Positions 1 through 14,097 of a DNA stretch of 64,000 nucleotides are shown here, piece by piece. How positions within the stretch are numbered: position 1 is the first letter of the stretch; each line of letters starts with the position of its first letter. The notes below the pieces were generated by a model. That model was given only the letters and a program-made list of their open reading frames with translations, was not told the origin of the DNA and ran no database searches. The stretch lies in contig NZ_DASUVO010000052.1 in the NCBI RefSeq assembly GCF_036378875.1, forward strand, positions 104,758 to 168,757, written 5' to 3'. Made by a program: the position numbers and the translations under genes. The DNA comes from Actinophytocola sp036378875. Its GTDB lineage: Bacteria > Actinomycetota > Actinomycetes > Mycobacteriales > Pseudonocardiaceae.

Positions 1-1861
1 GGATGGCCCAGCCGTTGGAGCCGTCGTAGAACTCGTCCCACCAACCGTCCCGGATGGACAGGTTCAGGCCGCCGTTCAGCGCCGCCTTCATGCCGGACGT
101 GCCGCACGCCTCCAGTGGCCTGGTCGGGTTGTTCAGCCAGACGTCACAGCCCCAGTACAGGTACCGCGCCATCGACATGTCGTAGTCGGGTAGGAACACG
201 ATGCGATGCCGCACGTCGTGCTCGTCGGCGAACCGCACCACCTGCTGGATCAGTGCCTTGCCGCCGTCGTCGGCCGGGTGCGACTTGCCGGCCACCACCA
301 TCTGGACGGGACGGTCCGGGTCGAGCAGCAGCGCACGCAGCCGGGCGTGGTCACGCAGCATCAGCGTCAGCCGCTTGTAGGTCGGCACACGGCGGGCGAA
401 ACCGACGGTCAGGACATCCGGGTCGAACACTGTGTCGGTCCACGCCAGCTCCAGCGGCGACGCGCCACGCTGCAGCCACGCCTCTCGCACCCGCCGCCGC
501 ACCTCGGTCACCAGACGCTTGCGCAGCTCGCAGCGCAGCTCCCACAGGCCGTGGTCGTCCAGCTCGGTGCCGACCGACGCCATCTCGCGCGCGGTCCACG
601 TCGGCCCGTGCACGCCGTTGGTGACCGACGTGATCGGCACCTCCCGCGTGTCGAAGCCCGGCCACAACCCGCCGAACATGTCGCGGCTGACCTCGCCGTG
701 CAGCTGGGACACGCCGTTGGCGCGCTGCGCGAGCCGCAGGCCCATGTGCGCCATGTTGAACATGCCGGGGTTGTCCTCGGCGCCAAGCGCGAGGATCCGG
801 TTCAGCGCCACGTCCGGCAGCAGCGTGCCGTCGCCGAAGTAGTGCTGCACCAGGTCCACGGGGAAGCGGTCGATGCCCGCCGGGACCGGGGTGTGCGTGG
901 TGAACACGGTGCCGGCGCGAACCGCGGACAGCGCCTCGTCGAACGTCAGCTGGTGCGCGGACATCAGCTCACGCAGCCGCTCCAGGCCGAGGAAGCCGGC
1001 GTGTCCCTCGTTCGTGTGAAAAATCTCGGGCTGTGGATGGCCGGTGAGCTCGCAGTACGTCCGCACGGCACGCACACCGCCGATGCCGGCCAGGATCTCC
1101 TGCCGGATGCGGTGGTTCTGGTCACCGCCGTACAGCCGGTCCGTGACACCGCGCAGGTCGTCGTCGTTGCCGTCCACATCGGAGTCGAGCAGCAGCAGCG
1201 GCACCCGGCCGACCTGGGCCTTCCAGATCCGGGCCCGCAGCACCCGCCCGCCGGGCATCGCGACGTGCACGAGGATCGGCGAGCCGGACGGCTCGACCAG
1301 CGGCGACAGCGGCAGCGCGTTCGGGTCGAGCACCGGATAGTGCTCGATCTGCCACCCATCGAGTGACAGCGACTGCCGGAAGTAGCCGGATCGATACAGC
1401 AGGCCGACCGCGATGATCGGCACGCCGAGATCGGACGCCGCCTTCAGGTGGTCGCCGGCGAGCACGCCGAGGCCGCCGGAGTAGTTCGGCAGTGCCTCGG
1501 TGACCCCGAACTCCATCGAGAAGTACGCGATCGAGTCGGCCATCCGACCGCCATCGAGGTGCGTCTTGCGCTCCTGGTACCAGCGCGGCTCCGTCAGGTA
1601 GCGGCGCAGGTCCTCGGACAGCTCCGCCAGCCTGGCGCGGAACCCGTCGTCGCCGGCCAGCTCGTTGAGTCTGCTGGCGGGCGCTTCGGCGAGGAGACGC
1701 AGCGGGTCGCCGAGGCGATCCCAGATGCCGGCGTCGATGGCGGCGAACAGGTCCTGCGTGCGTGGATGCCAGGTCCACCGCAGGTTGGTCGCGAGCGTCT
1801 CCAGCTCGGCCAGGGGCTCTGGCAGCCCGGCGCGCACGGTAAAGCGACGTACAGCTTTCAC
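1..1861 (-). CDS. glgP: Glycogen/alpha-glucan phosphorylase, 3' end cut by window edge
   Basis: GT35 phosphorylase, which releases glucose-1-phosphate from alpha-1,4-glucan using PLP. About 620 N-terminal residues are visible and the gene runs off the left edge; actinobacterial homologues are roughly 840-870 residues. The N-terminal DUF3417-like segment (residues 1-100, with NLRWTWHPRTQDLF) is typical of the actinobacterial form. AYFSMEFG lies near residue 112, and the PLP-lysine motif CGTSGMKAALNG places the lysine at about residue 592. I chose the GTG at 1861 because the conserved N-terminus begins there; a 254-residue ORF on the same strand is in a different frame. It diverges from glgE across 123 bp, so synthesis and breakdown of alpha-glucan share one intergenic region. 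Confidence 0.93.
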   Translation of the reverse strand, partial: MKAVRRFTVRAGLPEPLAELETLATNLRWTWHPRTQDLFAAIDAGIWDRLGDPLRLLAEAPASRLNELAGDDGFRARLAELSEDLRRYLTEPRWYQERKTHLDGGRMADSIAYFSMEFGVTEALPNYSGGLGVLAGDHLKAASDLGVPIIAVGLLYRSGYFRQSLSLDGWQIEHYPVLDPNALPLSPLVEPSGSPILVHVAMPGGRVLRARIWKAQVGRVPLLLLDSDVDGNDDDLRGVTDRLYGGDQNHRIRQEILAGIGGVRAVRTYCELTGHPQPEIFHTNEGHAGFLGLERLRELMSAHQLTFDEALSAVRAGTVFTTHTPVPAGIDRFPVDLVQHYFGDGTLLPDVALNRILALGAEDNPGMFNMAHMGLRLAQRANGVSQLHGEVSRDMFGGLWPGFDTREVPITSVTNGVHGPTWTAREMASVGTELDDHGLWELRCELRKRLVTEVRRRVREAWLQRGASPLELAWTDTVFDPDVLTVGFARRVPTYKRLTLMLRDHARLRALLLDPDRPVQMVVAGKSHPADDGGKALIQQVVRFADEHDVRHRIVFLPDYDMSMARYLYWGCDVWLNNPTRPLEACGTSGMKAALNGGLNLSIRDGWWDEFYDGSNGWAI

Positions 1862-1984
1862 GTCGATCGACCCTACTGGGCACCACCGACTTGACTTCAC
1901 GTGCGGGGCGGGGGTGTGGTCCGGGAGCAGACGGGGCACACTTTGGTCATCAACTTTAAGCGCGTGCGGGAGGGCTTCGCCGGC

Positions 1985-3952
<1,968 letters not shown>

Positions 3953-4090
3953 CCGCACACATCCGAAAACGGTAATTGTCACCCTGCACATGGGGGCTGA
4001 CAAGGGCTTTCTCTGCGGGCACACACCACGTACGGTCCGTCGCACAGCGCGACTCGCATGAGTCGCGTTCCCTGCGTGAGAGGTACGTGC

Positions 4091-5050
4091 ATGTCCCTGC
4101 AAAGAAGCGTCAGCCTGCTGGCGTCGTTGGCCACGGCCGCAGCCGTGTTCACCGTCGTGCCGGCCGGCACCGTCACCGCGGCACCCACCCAGTCCGACGT
4201 CTCCGGCGTCCTGTGCGAGACCGATGAGGGCTCGGCCGCACGCGTACGTCCCGGCGAGGAGCACGCGGGCGAGCGCAACGAGATGACGGCGAAACAGGCC
4301 GCGGCCGCGGAGAAGGACTTCCAGGCACGGCTCGCGGCCAGGAAGGCGTCGGCCGGGCCGGACCTCGGTATTCAGGCCGTCACCACGATCCCGGTCGTGT
4401 TCCACGTCGTCTACGCCACCAACGGCACGGGCAACGTGACGAACACCCAGATCAACCAGCAGATCGCCGAGATGAACCAGGACTTCGCCGGCGGAGAGTC
4501 GTCCCAGGCCTCGAACACCGAGTTCCAGTTCACCCTCCAGACGGTCCGCCGCTGGCAGAACAACAGCTGGTTCAACGACCCGGACAGCGCCTCCGGCGAG
4601 GCCGCGATGAAGTCGGCCACCCACGAGGGTGACGCCGGCGTGCTGAACATCTGGTCCACCAACACCAGCTACCTCGGCTACGCGACCTTCCCGTCCTCGT
4701 ACGCACAGGACCCCGAGCTCGACGGCGTGGTGATGCAGTACGGCTCCATGCCGGGCGGCTCGATCACCAACTTCAACCTCGGCAAGACCGCGTCGCACGA
4801 GACGGGTCACTGGCTCGGGCTGTACCACACCTTCCAGGGCGGCTGCAGCTCCACGAACGACCGGGTCGCCGACACACCGGCACAGCGGACCTCGACCGAG
4901 GGCTGCCCGGAGGGCAAGAACACCTGTCCGGCGACCGGTGTGGACCCGATCCACAACTACATGGACTACAGCTACGACAGTTGCTACAACCAGTTCACGC
5001 CCGGGCAGACGACCCGCATGAAGAGCCAGTGGGCCGCATACCGCGCATGA
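4091..5050 (+). CDS. Secreted zinc metalloprotease, M43-like
   Basis: Exported metalloendopeptidase of the metzincin type. 319 residues: a signal peptide (MSLQRSVSLLASLATAAAVF, ending near AAP), a pro-region of about 85 residues, then a catalytic domain beginning near VTTIPVVFHVVYA. The zinc motif HETGHWLGLYH starts at H236 and the Met-turn region is NYMDYSYDSC, as in pappalysin/cytophagalysin-like (M43) proteases. Six cysteines in the catalytic half suggest disulfides. The start is the ATG at 4091, preceded by GAGAGG, rather than the ATG at 4058 that would place 11 residues before the signal peptide. It sits between glgE and treS but has no evident link to glucan metabolism. A strong hairpin follows the stop. 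Confidence 0.85.
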   Translation: MSLQRSVSLLASLATAAAVFTVVPAGTVTAAPTQSDVSGVLCETDEGSAARVRPGEEHAGERNEMTAKQAAAAEKDFQARLAARKASAGPDLGIQAVTTIPVVFHVVYATNGTGNVTNTQINQQIAEMNQDFAGGESSQASNTEFQFTLQTVRRWQNNSWFNDPDSASGEAAMKSATHEGDAGVLNIWSTNTSYLGYATFPSSYAQDPELDGVVMQYGSMPGGSITNFNLGKTASHETGHWLGLYHTFQGGCSSTNDRVADTPAQRTSTEGCPEGKNTCPATGVDPIHNYMDYSYDSCYNQFTPGQTTRMKSQWAAYRA

Positions 5051-5071
5051 CCTGACATGAAATGACGAAAC

Positions 5072-5100
5072 GGGCGCCGTCGGGGAATTCGACGGCGCCC
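5072..5100 (+). terminator. Hairpin terminator after the metalloprotease gene
   Basis: Perfect 11-bp stem (GGGCGCCGTCG at 5072-5082 pairs with 5090-5100) with a 7-nt loop GGGAATT, 21 bases after the stop. There is no U-tract, which is common for actinobacterial terminators. It separates the protease unit from treS. Confidence 0.75.
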
Positions 5101-5139
5101 GCGCCGTGCGTGATGCGGTCAGAGCAGTGACCATGGAGT

Positions 5140-5181
5140 GGGGCAGTGGTGATCGACCTGGCACCATGATCACCACTCCCC
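5140..5181 (+). promoter_or_regulatory. Long hairpin/dyad upstream of treS
   Basis: AGTGGTGATC (5145-5154) pairs perfectly with 5168-5177, followed by one bulged C and four more G-C pairs, with a 13-base loop. It ends 41 bases before the treS ATG. It may be an operator dyad or a structured 5' leader; the sequence alone does not decide. Confidence 0.5.
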
Positions 5182-5222
5182 GACAAAGGCTGTTCGGGAG
5201 CGAGCTGAACAAAGGTGCGGGA

Positions 5223-7048
<1,826 letters not shown>

Positions 7049-7052
<4 letters not shown>

Positions 7053-8386
7053 CGGTGATCCGACCAACCAAACTGGCCGAGGAGCTCGGGGGCACGTTGG
7101 TGCGATGGCTCGTCGGGCAGCGGTTCTTCCGCACCAAGGGCCAGGCGGCGACCTCGGTGTCAACTGTACGGTCGTCCGTATTGTTGGAGGGCGACCCCGC
7201 GCTCGTGCACGCCATGGTGTCGGTCGACGGCGGCGATCCCTACCAGCTGCTGTTCGGGATCCGCGGACATCTGCCCGACCACCTGGCGCACGCGGCGATC
7301 GGCGAGTTCGGCGGCGCGGTCGTGTACGACGCGCCGCACGACCCGGACCTGATGGCGGCGCTGATGGACCGGCTGTTGTCCGGGGAGTCCGTCGGCGGAC
7401 TGCGGTTCGAGGCGGACCGGCCGATCGCGCCCGGGATCCGGCCCCGGCCGGTCGGGGTGGAGCAGAGCAACACCTCGCTCGTGTTCGGGTCGAGCATCCT
7501 GAAGCTGTACCGGCAGCCGGCCGAAGGCCCCAACCGCGACGTCGACCTGCACCGGGCGCTCGCCGGCAGCCCGCACATCGCGGCGCCGCTGGGCGTGCTG
7601 ACCGACGAGCGCGGCCCCGCACCTGTGGTGCTCGCGTTCCTCCAGCAGTTCCTGCCGGACGCGGTGGAGGGCTGGGCGATGGCGACCGCCAGCGTGCGTG
7701 ACCTGCTGGCGGAAGGCGACCTGCACGCCGACGAGGTGGGCGGCGACTTCGCCGGCGAGGCGGGCCGCCTTGGCACGGCCGTCGCGGAGGTCCACGCCGC
7801 GCTGGCGAAGGCGACGGGCCGGCGGATGGTGAGCGCGGCGGACCTGGGCGCGGAGGTCGACGCCATGCACGCCCGGCTCGACGTCGTGCTCAAGGAGGTG
7901 CCGGCACTCGCGCCGGAGGAGGCGACGCTGCGCGCGGCGTTCGACGACGTCCGCGGCCTCACCACCCCGGCGCCGATCCACCAGATCCACGGCGACCTGC
8001 ACCTCGGCCAGGTCCTGCGGACCACGGCGGGCTGGATCCTGATCGACTTCGAGGGCGAGCCGGGCGCGACCCCTGAGCAGCGCGTGGTGCCCCGCTCGCC
8101 GCTGCGGGACGTGGCCGGCATGCTCAGATCGTTCGACTACGCCGCGTTCCACCTGCTCCCCATCGACGACGACCGTCAACTCGCGGCACGGGCCACGGAA
8201 TGGGCGGACCGCAACAGGGACGCGTTCTGCGCCGGCTACGCGGAGGTGGGCGAGGACCCGCGCCAGCAGTCGGTACTGCTGCGCGCACTGGAACTGGACA
8301 AGGCGGTGTACGAGGTCCGCTACGAACACAACAACCGCCCGGACTGGCTCGCGATCCCGCTGGCAGCGATCCAGCGTCGCGGCTGA
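7049..8386 (+). CDS. mak: Maltokinase
   Basis: Phosphorylates maltose to maltose-1-phosphate with ATP, the donor for GlgE. 445 residues, as in mycobacterial Pep2/Mak. An N-terminal lid/cap region (1-100) is followed by an aminoglycoside-phosphotransferase-like kinase fold with the catalytic segment IHQIHGDLHLGQVL and the metal-binding ILIDFEGEPG. The GTG start overlaps the treS stop. Oddly, residues about 39-46 (STVRSSVL) are encoded by a 24-bp palindrome that otherwise occurs only in the 22.3-22.7 kb array of this window. Confidence 0.94.
7162..7185 (+). repeat. Single copy of the AACTGTACGG palindrome inside mak
   Basis: Arms AACTGTACGG (7162-7171) and CCGTATTGTT (7176-7185) around TCGT. 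The only departure from the array consensus is TTG for TAG in the right arm. It lies 113 bases inside the coding region and in frame without a stop. Confidence 0.7.
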
Positions 8387-8390
8387 GCTG

Positions 8391-8591
8391 TGACATGGCC
8401 TCGCTCCGCTCGGCGCTGAGCGGGCCTTAACCCGGCGTCTTCCCTCCTGCGCGCGCAGACCCCCTGGGCTCCTCCGTCGCGCAGGAGATCTCCGTGCTCG
8501 TCAGTCCAGACACCGGCGGCCCGCTCAGTCACATGGCCTCGCTGCCGCTCGGCGTTCGCGGGCTGTGACATGGCCTCGCTGGAGCTCGGCG
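8391..8591 (+). repeat. Three diverged 25-26 bp repeats in the mak-CBS gap
   Basis: The 313-bp gap 8387-8699 holds no gene. A unit reading TGACATGGCCTCGCT followed by a variable triplet and GCTCGGCG occurs at 8391-8415, 8529-8554 and 8566-8591. Between the first two lies a dyad in which CTCCTGCGCG pairs with CGCGCAGGAG. Function unknown; it may be a degenerate intergenic repeat family. Confidence 0.55.
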
Positions 8592-8699
8592 ATCTCGCTT
8601 CGGCGCTGTGCTTGTCTAGCGGGCGCCTCCTGCGCTCGTTAGCCTGGATCAAAGGGCCTTCACCGGCGAGGGCCGCACGCCGACGATCGGGGTGTCACC

Positions 8700-9131
8700 A
8701 TGCGGGTCGCGGATTTGTTGCGTACCAAGGGTTCCGAGGTGGCCACCGTGCCGCCGAAAGTGTCGGTCACCGGGCTGCTGGAGGACCTGGCCCGTTACAA
8801 CGTTGGCGCGCTCGTGGTCGTTGACTCGAGCGGCGCGCTGGTCGGGATCGTGTCAGAGCGCGACGTGGTGCGCCAGCTCAACGAGCGTGGCGCGGAGCTG
8901 CTCACCAGGCCGGTCGAGGAGATCATGACCACCGACGTCGTCACGTGCGGGCCGACCGACGCCGTGGACAGCCTCGCCGAGGTCATGACCCAGCGACGCG
9001 TCCGGCACATGCCGGTCGTCGACGGCGGGCGGCTCGTGGGGCTCGTCAGCATCGGTGACGTGGTGAAGAGCCGAATCGAACAGCTGGAGTCCGACCGCGA
9101 ACAGCTGGAGTCCTACATCGCCCAGGGATGA
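8700..9131 (+). CDS. Tandem CBS-domain protein
   Basis: 143 residues consisting of two CBS domains (about 8-60 and 75-130), the second with RRVRHMPVVDGGRLVGLVSIGDVV. Stand-alone CBS pairs bind adenine nucleotides and act as energy or redox sensors; mycobacterial Hrp1 is a structural relative, but the CxxC-type features of Hrp1 were not seen. The C-terminus ends in a short helix containing two IEQLES/REQLES repeats. ATG start after a GGGGTG ribosome site. It lies between mak and glgB on the same strand, so regulation of glucan enzymes is conceivable, but nothing in the sequence proves it. Confidence 0.85.
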   Translation: MRVADLLRTKGSEVATVPPKVSVTGLLEDLARYNVGALVVVDSSGALVGIVSERDVVRQLNERGAELLTRPVEEIMTTDVVTCGPTDAVDSLAEVMTQRRVRHMPVVDGGRLVGLVSIGDVVKSRIEQLESDREQLESYIAQG

Positions 9132-9183
9132 CGTAATAGGGACTCTGTTGAGCGGGCCAGCGATCACGGCGGCAGAATGAGCG

Positions 9184-11370
<2,187 letters not shown>

Positions 11371-11428
11371 CCGAGGAAAGCGGAACCGCCCCCCGGGCCG
11401 TTGTGTTGATCAGTTAACGTGGCGCCGC

Positions 11429-12610
11429 GTGCGGCGATATCGCGAACTGCTGAGTATTCCGGGGGTAGGCAGGCTCGCGGCGGCGGTCCTGCCGGCGCGG
11501 CTCGCGACCTCGATGTTGAACCTGTCGCTGCTGGTGGCCGCGTCCCAGCGGTACGGGTACGCGACCGCTGGTCTGCTGCTGATGGTGTTCGCGGTGGCCA
11601 ACTCCGTCGCCGGGCCCATGCGGGGCCGCACGGCGGACCGCAAGGAACCGCGGCAGGTCATGTTGTGGATGACGGTCGGGCACGCGGTCGCGTGGGCCGG
11701 TCTGCTGGCCGGGCTCTTCGCGAGCGCGCCCGCGGCGGTCATCGCGGTCGCGGCCGGGGCGCTCGGGGCGACGGTGCCGCCGGCCGGTCCGGTCGTGCGT
11801 GGCCTGTGGCCCGCCATCGTGGCCAAGGAGAACCTGCCGACCGCGTACGCGTTCGACGCCGCGCTCAACACCGCCGCCTTCCTGACCGGACCGATGATCG
11901 CTGGCGGCCTGCTGCTGCTCATGCCCGCGCCAGCGGCGGTCGCGTTGACCGGTGTCTGCAAGCTGACCGGGGACCTGCTGATCTCGATCTCGCCCACCCT
12001 GCGACACCATCGACGGGACGGCGAGCCCGCGCCGCGTGGCCTGCTCGGGCCGCTCGCCAACGGCCGGGTGCGGCTGCTGCTCGGCATGATCGTGTTCGAC
12101 ACGTTCGCGTTCGGCTGCCTCGAGGTCGCGGCTGTCGCGGCGGTGTCCGGACGGGGCACGGCCGGGGTGTTCCACAGTGCGATGGCGCTCGGCGCTGTGG
12201 TGGCCAGCATCGGTTACGGCGCCCGCACCTGGCCCGGTCGCCCGCACACGCAACTGGTCGTGCTGCACGCGACCGGCGCCGCCGTCCTCGCCGGCGCGGG
12301 ACTGGCCGGCGCCGAGCTTCTCGTCCTCGTCGCCGCGCTGTACACCGTGTACGGCCTGGTCAACGGTCCTGTGGAGACACTCCAGCAGGTGCTCGTCGGC
12401 GAGCTCACCCCTGAGAGCCAACGGATCGAGGCGTTCGCGTGGGTGTTCAGCCTGATGTGGGCCGGTTTCGGCATCGGCACGACGGTCGCGGGCCGGCTCG
12501 TCGCTGATGGTCAGCCCAGTGGCGCGTTGTACGCGGCCGCGATCGGTCAGGCGCTGGTCGCGGGCGTCGCGCTGACCGCATTCCGCCGTCCTCACAACAC
12601 GGACACGTAA
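11429..12610 (+). CDS. MFS transporter
   Basis: 393-residue integral membrane protein with about 12 hydrophobic segments and an MFS-like loop, RGRTADRKEPRQV, between helices 2 and 3. GTG start. Specificity cannot be read from sequence; it resembles actinobacterial drug/metabolite efflux carriers. It begins 58 bases after glgB and ends 20 bases before a lipoprotein peptidase gene, so it could be cotranscribed with either. Confidence 0.8.
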   Translation: MRRYRELLSIPGVGRLAAAVLPARLATSMLNLSLLVAASQRYGYATAGLLLMVFAVANSVAGPMRGRTADRKEPRQVMLWMTVGHAVAWAGLLAGLFASAPAAVIAVAAGALGATVPPAGPVVRGLWPAIVAKENLPTAYAFDAALNTAAFLTGPMIAGGLLLLMPAPAAVALTGVCKLTGDLLISISPTLRHHRRDGEPAPRGLLGPLANGRVRLLLGMIVFDTFAFGCLEVAAVAAVSGRGTAGVFHSAMALGAVVASIGYGARTWPGRPHTQLVVLHATGAAVLAGAGLAGAELLVLVAALYTVYGLVNGPVETLQQVLVGELTPESQRIEAFAWVFSLMWAGFGIGTTVAGRLVADGQPSGALYAAAIGQALVAGVALTAFRRPHNTDT

Positions 12611-12629
12611 AGACCGGCACACTGGACAC

Positions 12630-14018
12630 GTGCCAACGCGACCCGCTATCGCCTTGATCGTGCCGGTGCTGCTCGCGCTCGCCGCCTGTACCACCACGAT
12701 CGCAGGCACACCGACGAACGGCGACTCCGTGGTGTCCGACGACCCGGGAGGCGGTGGGGCGGTCGACCCGTCGTTCGTGAAGAACACCGACGGCAGCGAC
12801 ATCGACCGGCTGGCCGCGACGGTGGTCACCGACGTCCAGCAGTACTGGACCGACACGTTTCCCACCGCGTTCGACAAGCAGTGGACCGACCTGGAGGGCG
12901 GTTTCTACTCGGTCGACACGGCCGACGACGACGCGAAGGCGCCGCCCTGCGCACGACGGGCGTCGGACGTCGAGGGCAACGCGTTCTACTGCCCGACCGA
13001 GGACGTCATCGCGTGGGACCGGGCCGCGCTGCTGCCCGTGCTGAAGGAGAAGTTCGGCGAGGCCGCGGTGATGTTCGTGCTGGCCCACGAGATGGGGCAC
13101 GCCGTGCAGCGGCGGACCGGTCTGACCGTCGCCAAGCAGCAGGCCAACCCCGAGGACTACCCGACGATCCTCGTCGAGGCCCAGGCGGACTGCTACGCGG
13201 GTTCGTTCGTGCGCTGGGTCGCCGACCGCAGGGCCAGCCACCTGAAGGTCTCCAAGGACCGGCTGGACACGGCCATGGAGGCACTGGTCATGTTCCGCGA
13301 CCCGGTCGGCACCACACAGACCGACGAGGACGCCCACGGCGACGCGTTCGACCGCGTCGGCGCGTTCCAGGACGGCTTCAACGAGGGCGTCGACCTGTGC
13401 AAGGCCATGAGCATGGAGAACCGCACGTTCACCCAGCGCGGGTTCCTGAGCCTCGACGACCAGGCGAGCGGCGGCAACCTGGAGTTCGACACGCTGCTGT
13501 CGACCGTGCAGGAGGACCTCGAGCTGTCCTACAGCGGCATGGTGACGAACCTCGGCAAGCAGTGGACCACGCCGACGGTCCGCACCAGCGACACGTCGCC
13601 GGAGTGCGTGAAAACCGACCAGGGCCCGATCGCGTACTGCCAGGAGACCAACGAGATCGACGTGGCCACCGGCGGCGAGCTGCCCACGCTGCACGTCGAG
13701 ATCGGCGACTTCGCGACCGGCACGATCATGGCGTCGCGCTACAGCATGGCCGCGCTCGCGGCGCTGGGCAAACCGCTGGAAGGCGAGGAGACGCAGCGGG
13801 CGCTGCTGTGCGTCACCGGCGCGTACACGGGCTCGCTGCTCAACCGCCGGCAAGGCTTCCTGCTGTCCCCCGGCGACCTCGACGAGTCCATCCAGGTGCT
13901 GCTGCGCTACGACTACGTCGGCCGTGACCTGGCCGGGAAGGCCGTCGCGACCGGGTTCGACCGCGTCTCGCTGTTCCGCACGGGCGTACTACAGGGCGTC
14001 GAAGCCTGCGAGTTGTAA
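12630..14018 (+). CDS. Lipoprotein, putative neutral zinc metallopeptidase (copy 1)
   Basis: 462 residues with signal peptide and lipobox (LLALAACTTT, Cys about residue 20). A YpfJ-type zinc peptidase core follows, with the motif VLAHEMGHAVQ (first His H153) and a downstream EAQADCYAGSFVRW that supplies the third ligand. The C-terminal half repeats the ...PVSYC/PIAYCQETNEI style and a DLDESIQVLL segment. GTG start. The next gene is a paralogue sharing the whole domain order, so this is a tandem duplication. Likely anchored outside the membrane; substrate unknown. Confidence 0.82.
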   Translation: MPTRPAIALIVPVLLALAACTTTIAGTPTNGDSVVSDDPGGGGAVDPSFVKNTDGSDIDRLAATVVTDVQQYWTDTFPTAFDKQWTDLEGGFYSVDTADDDAKAPPCARRASDVEGNAFYCPTEDVIAWDRAALLPVLKEKFGEAAVMFVLAHEMGHAVQRRTGLTVAKQQANPEDYPTILVEAQADCYAGSFVRWVADRRASHLKVSKDRLDTAMEALVMFRDPVGTTQTDEDAHGDAFDRVGAFQDGFNEGVDLCKAMSMENRTFTQRGFLSLDDQASGGNLEFDTLLSTVQEDLELSYSGMVTNLGKQWTTPTVRTSDTSPECVKTDQGPIAYCQETNEIDVATGGELPTLHVEIGDFATGTIMASRYSMAALAALGKPLEGEETQRALLCVTGAYTGSLLNRRQGFLLSPGDLDESIQVLLRYDYVGRDLAGKAVATGFDRVSLFRTGVLQGVEACEL

Positions 14019-14097
14019 CCACGTGGTTCCCCGTACGTGCGGCTTATCGGCCCAGTAGTGTGCCCTTCGACCAACGGTTCGTGAACGGGGAGCGGCT

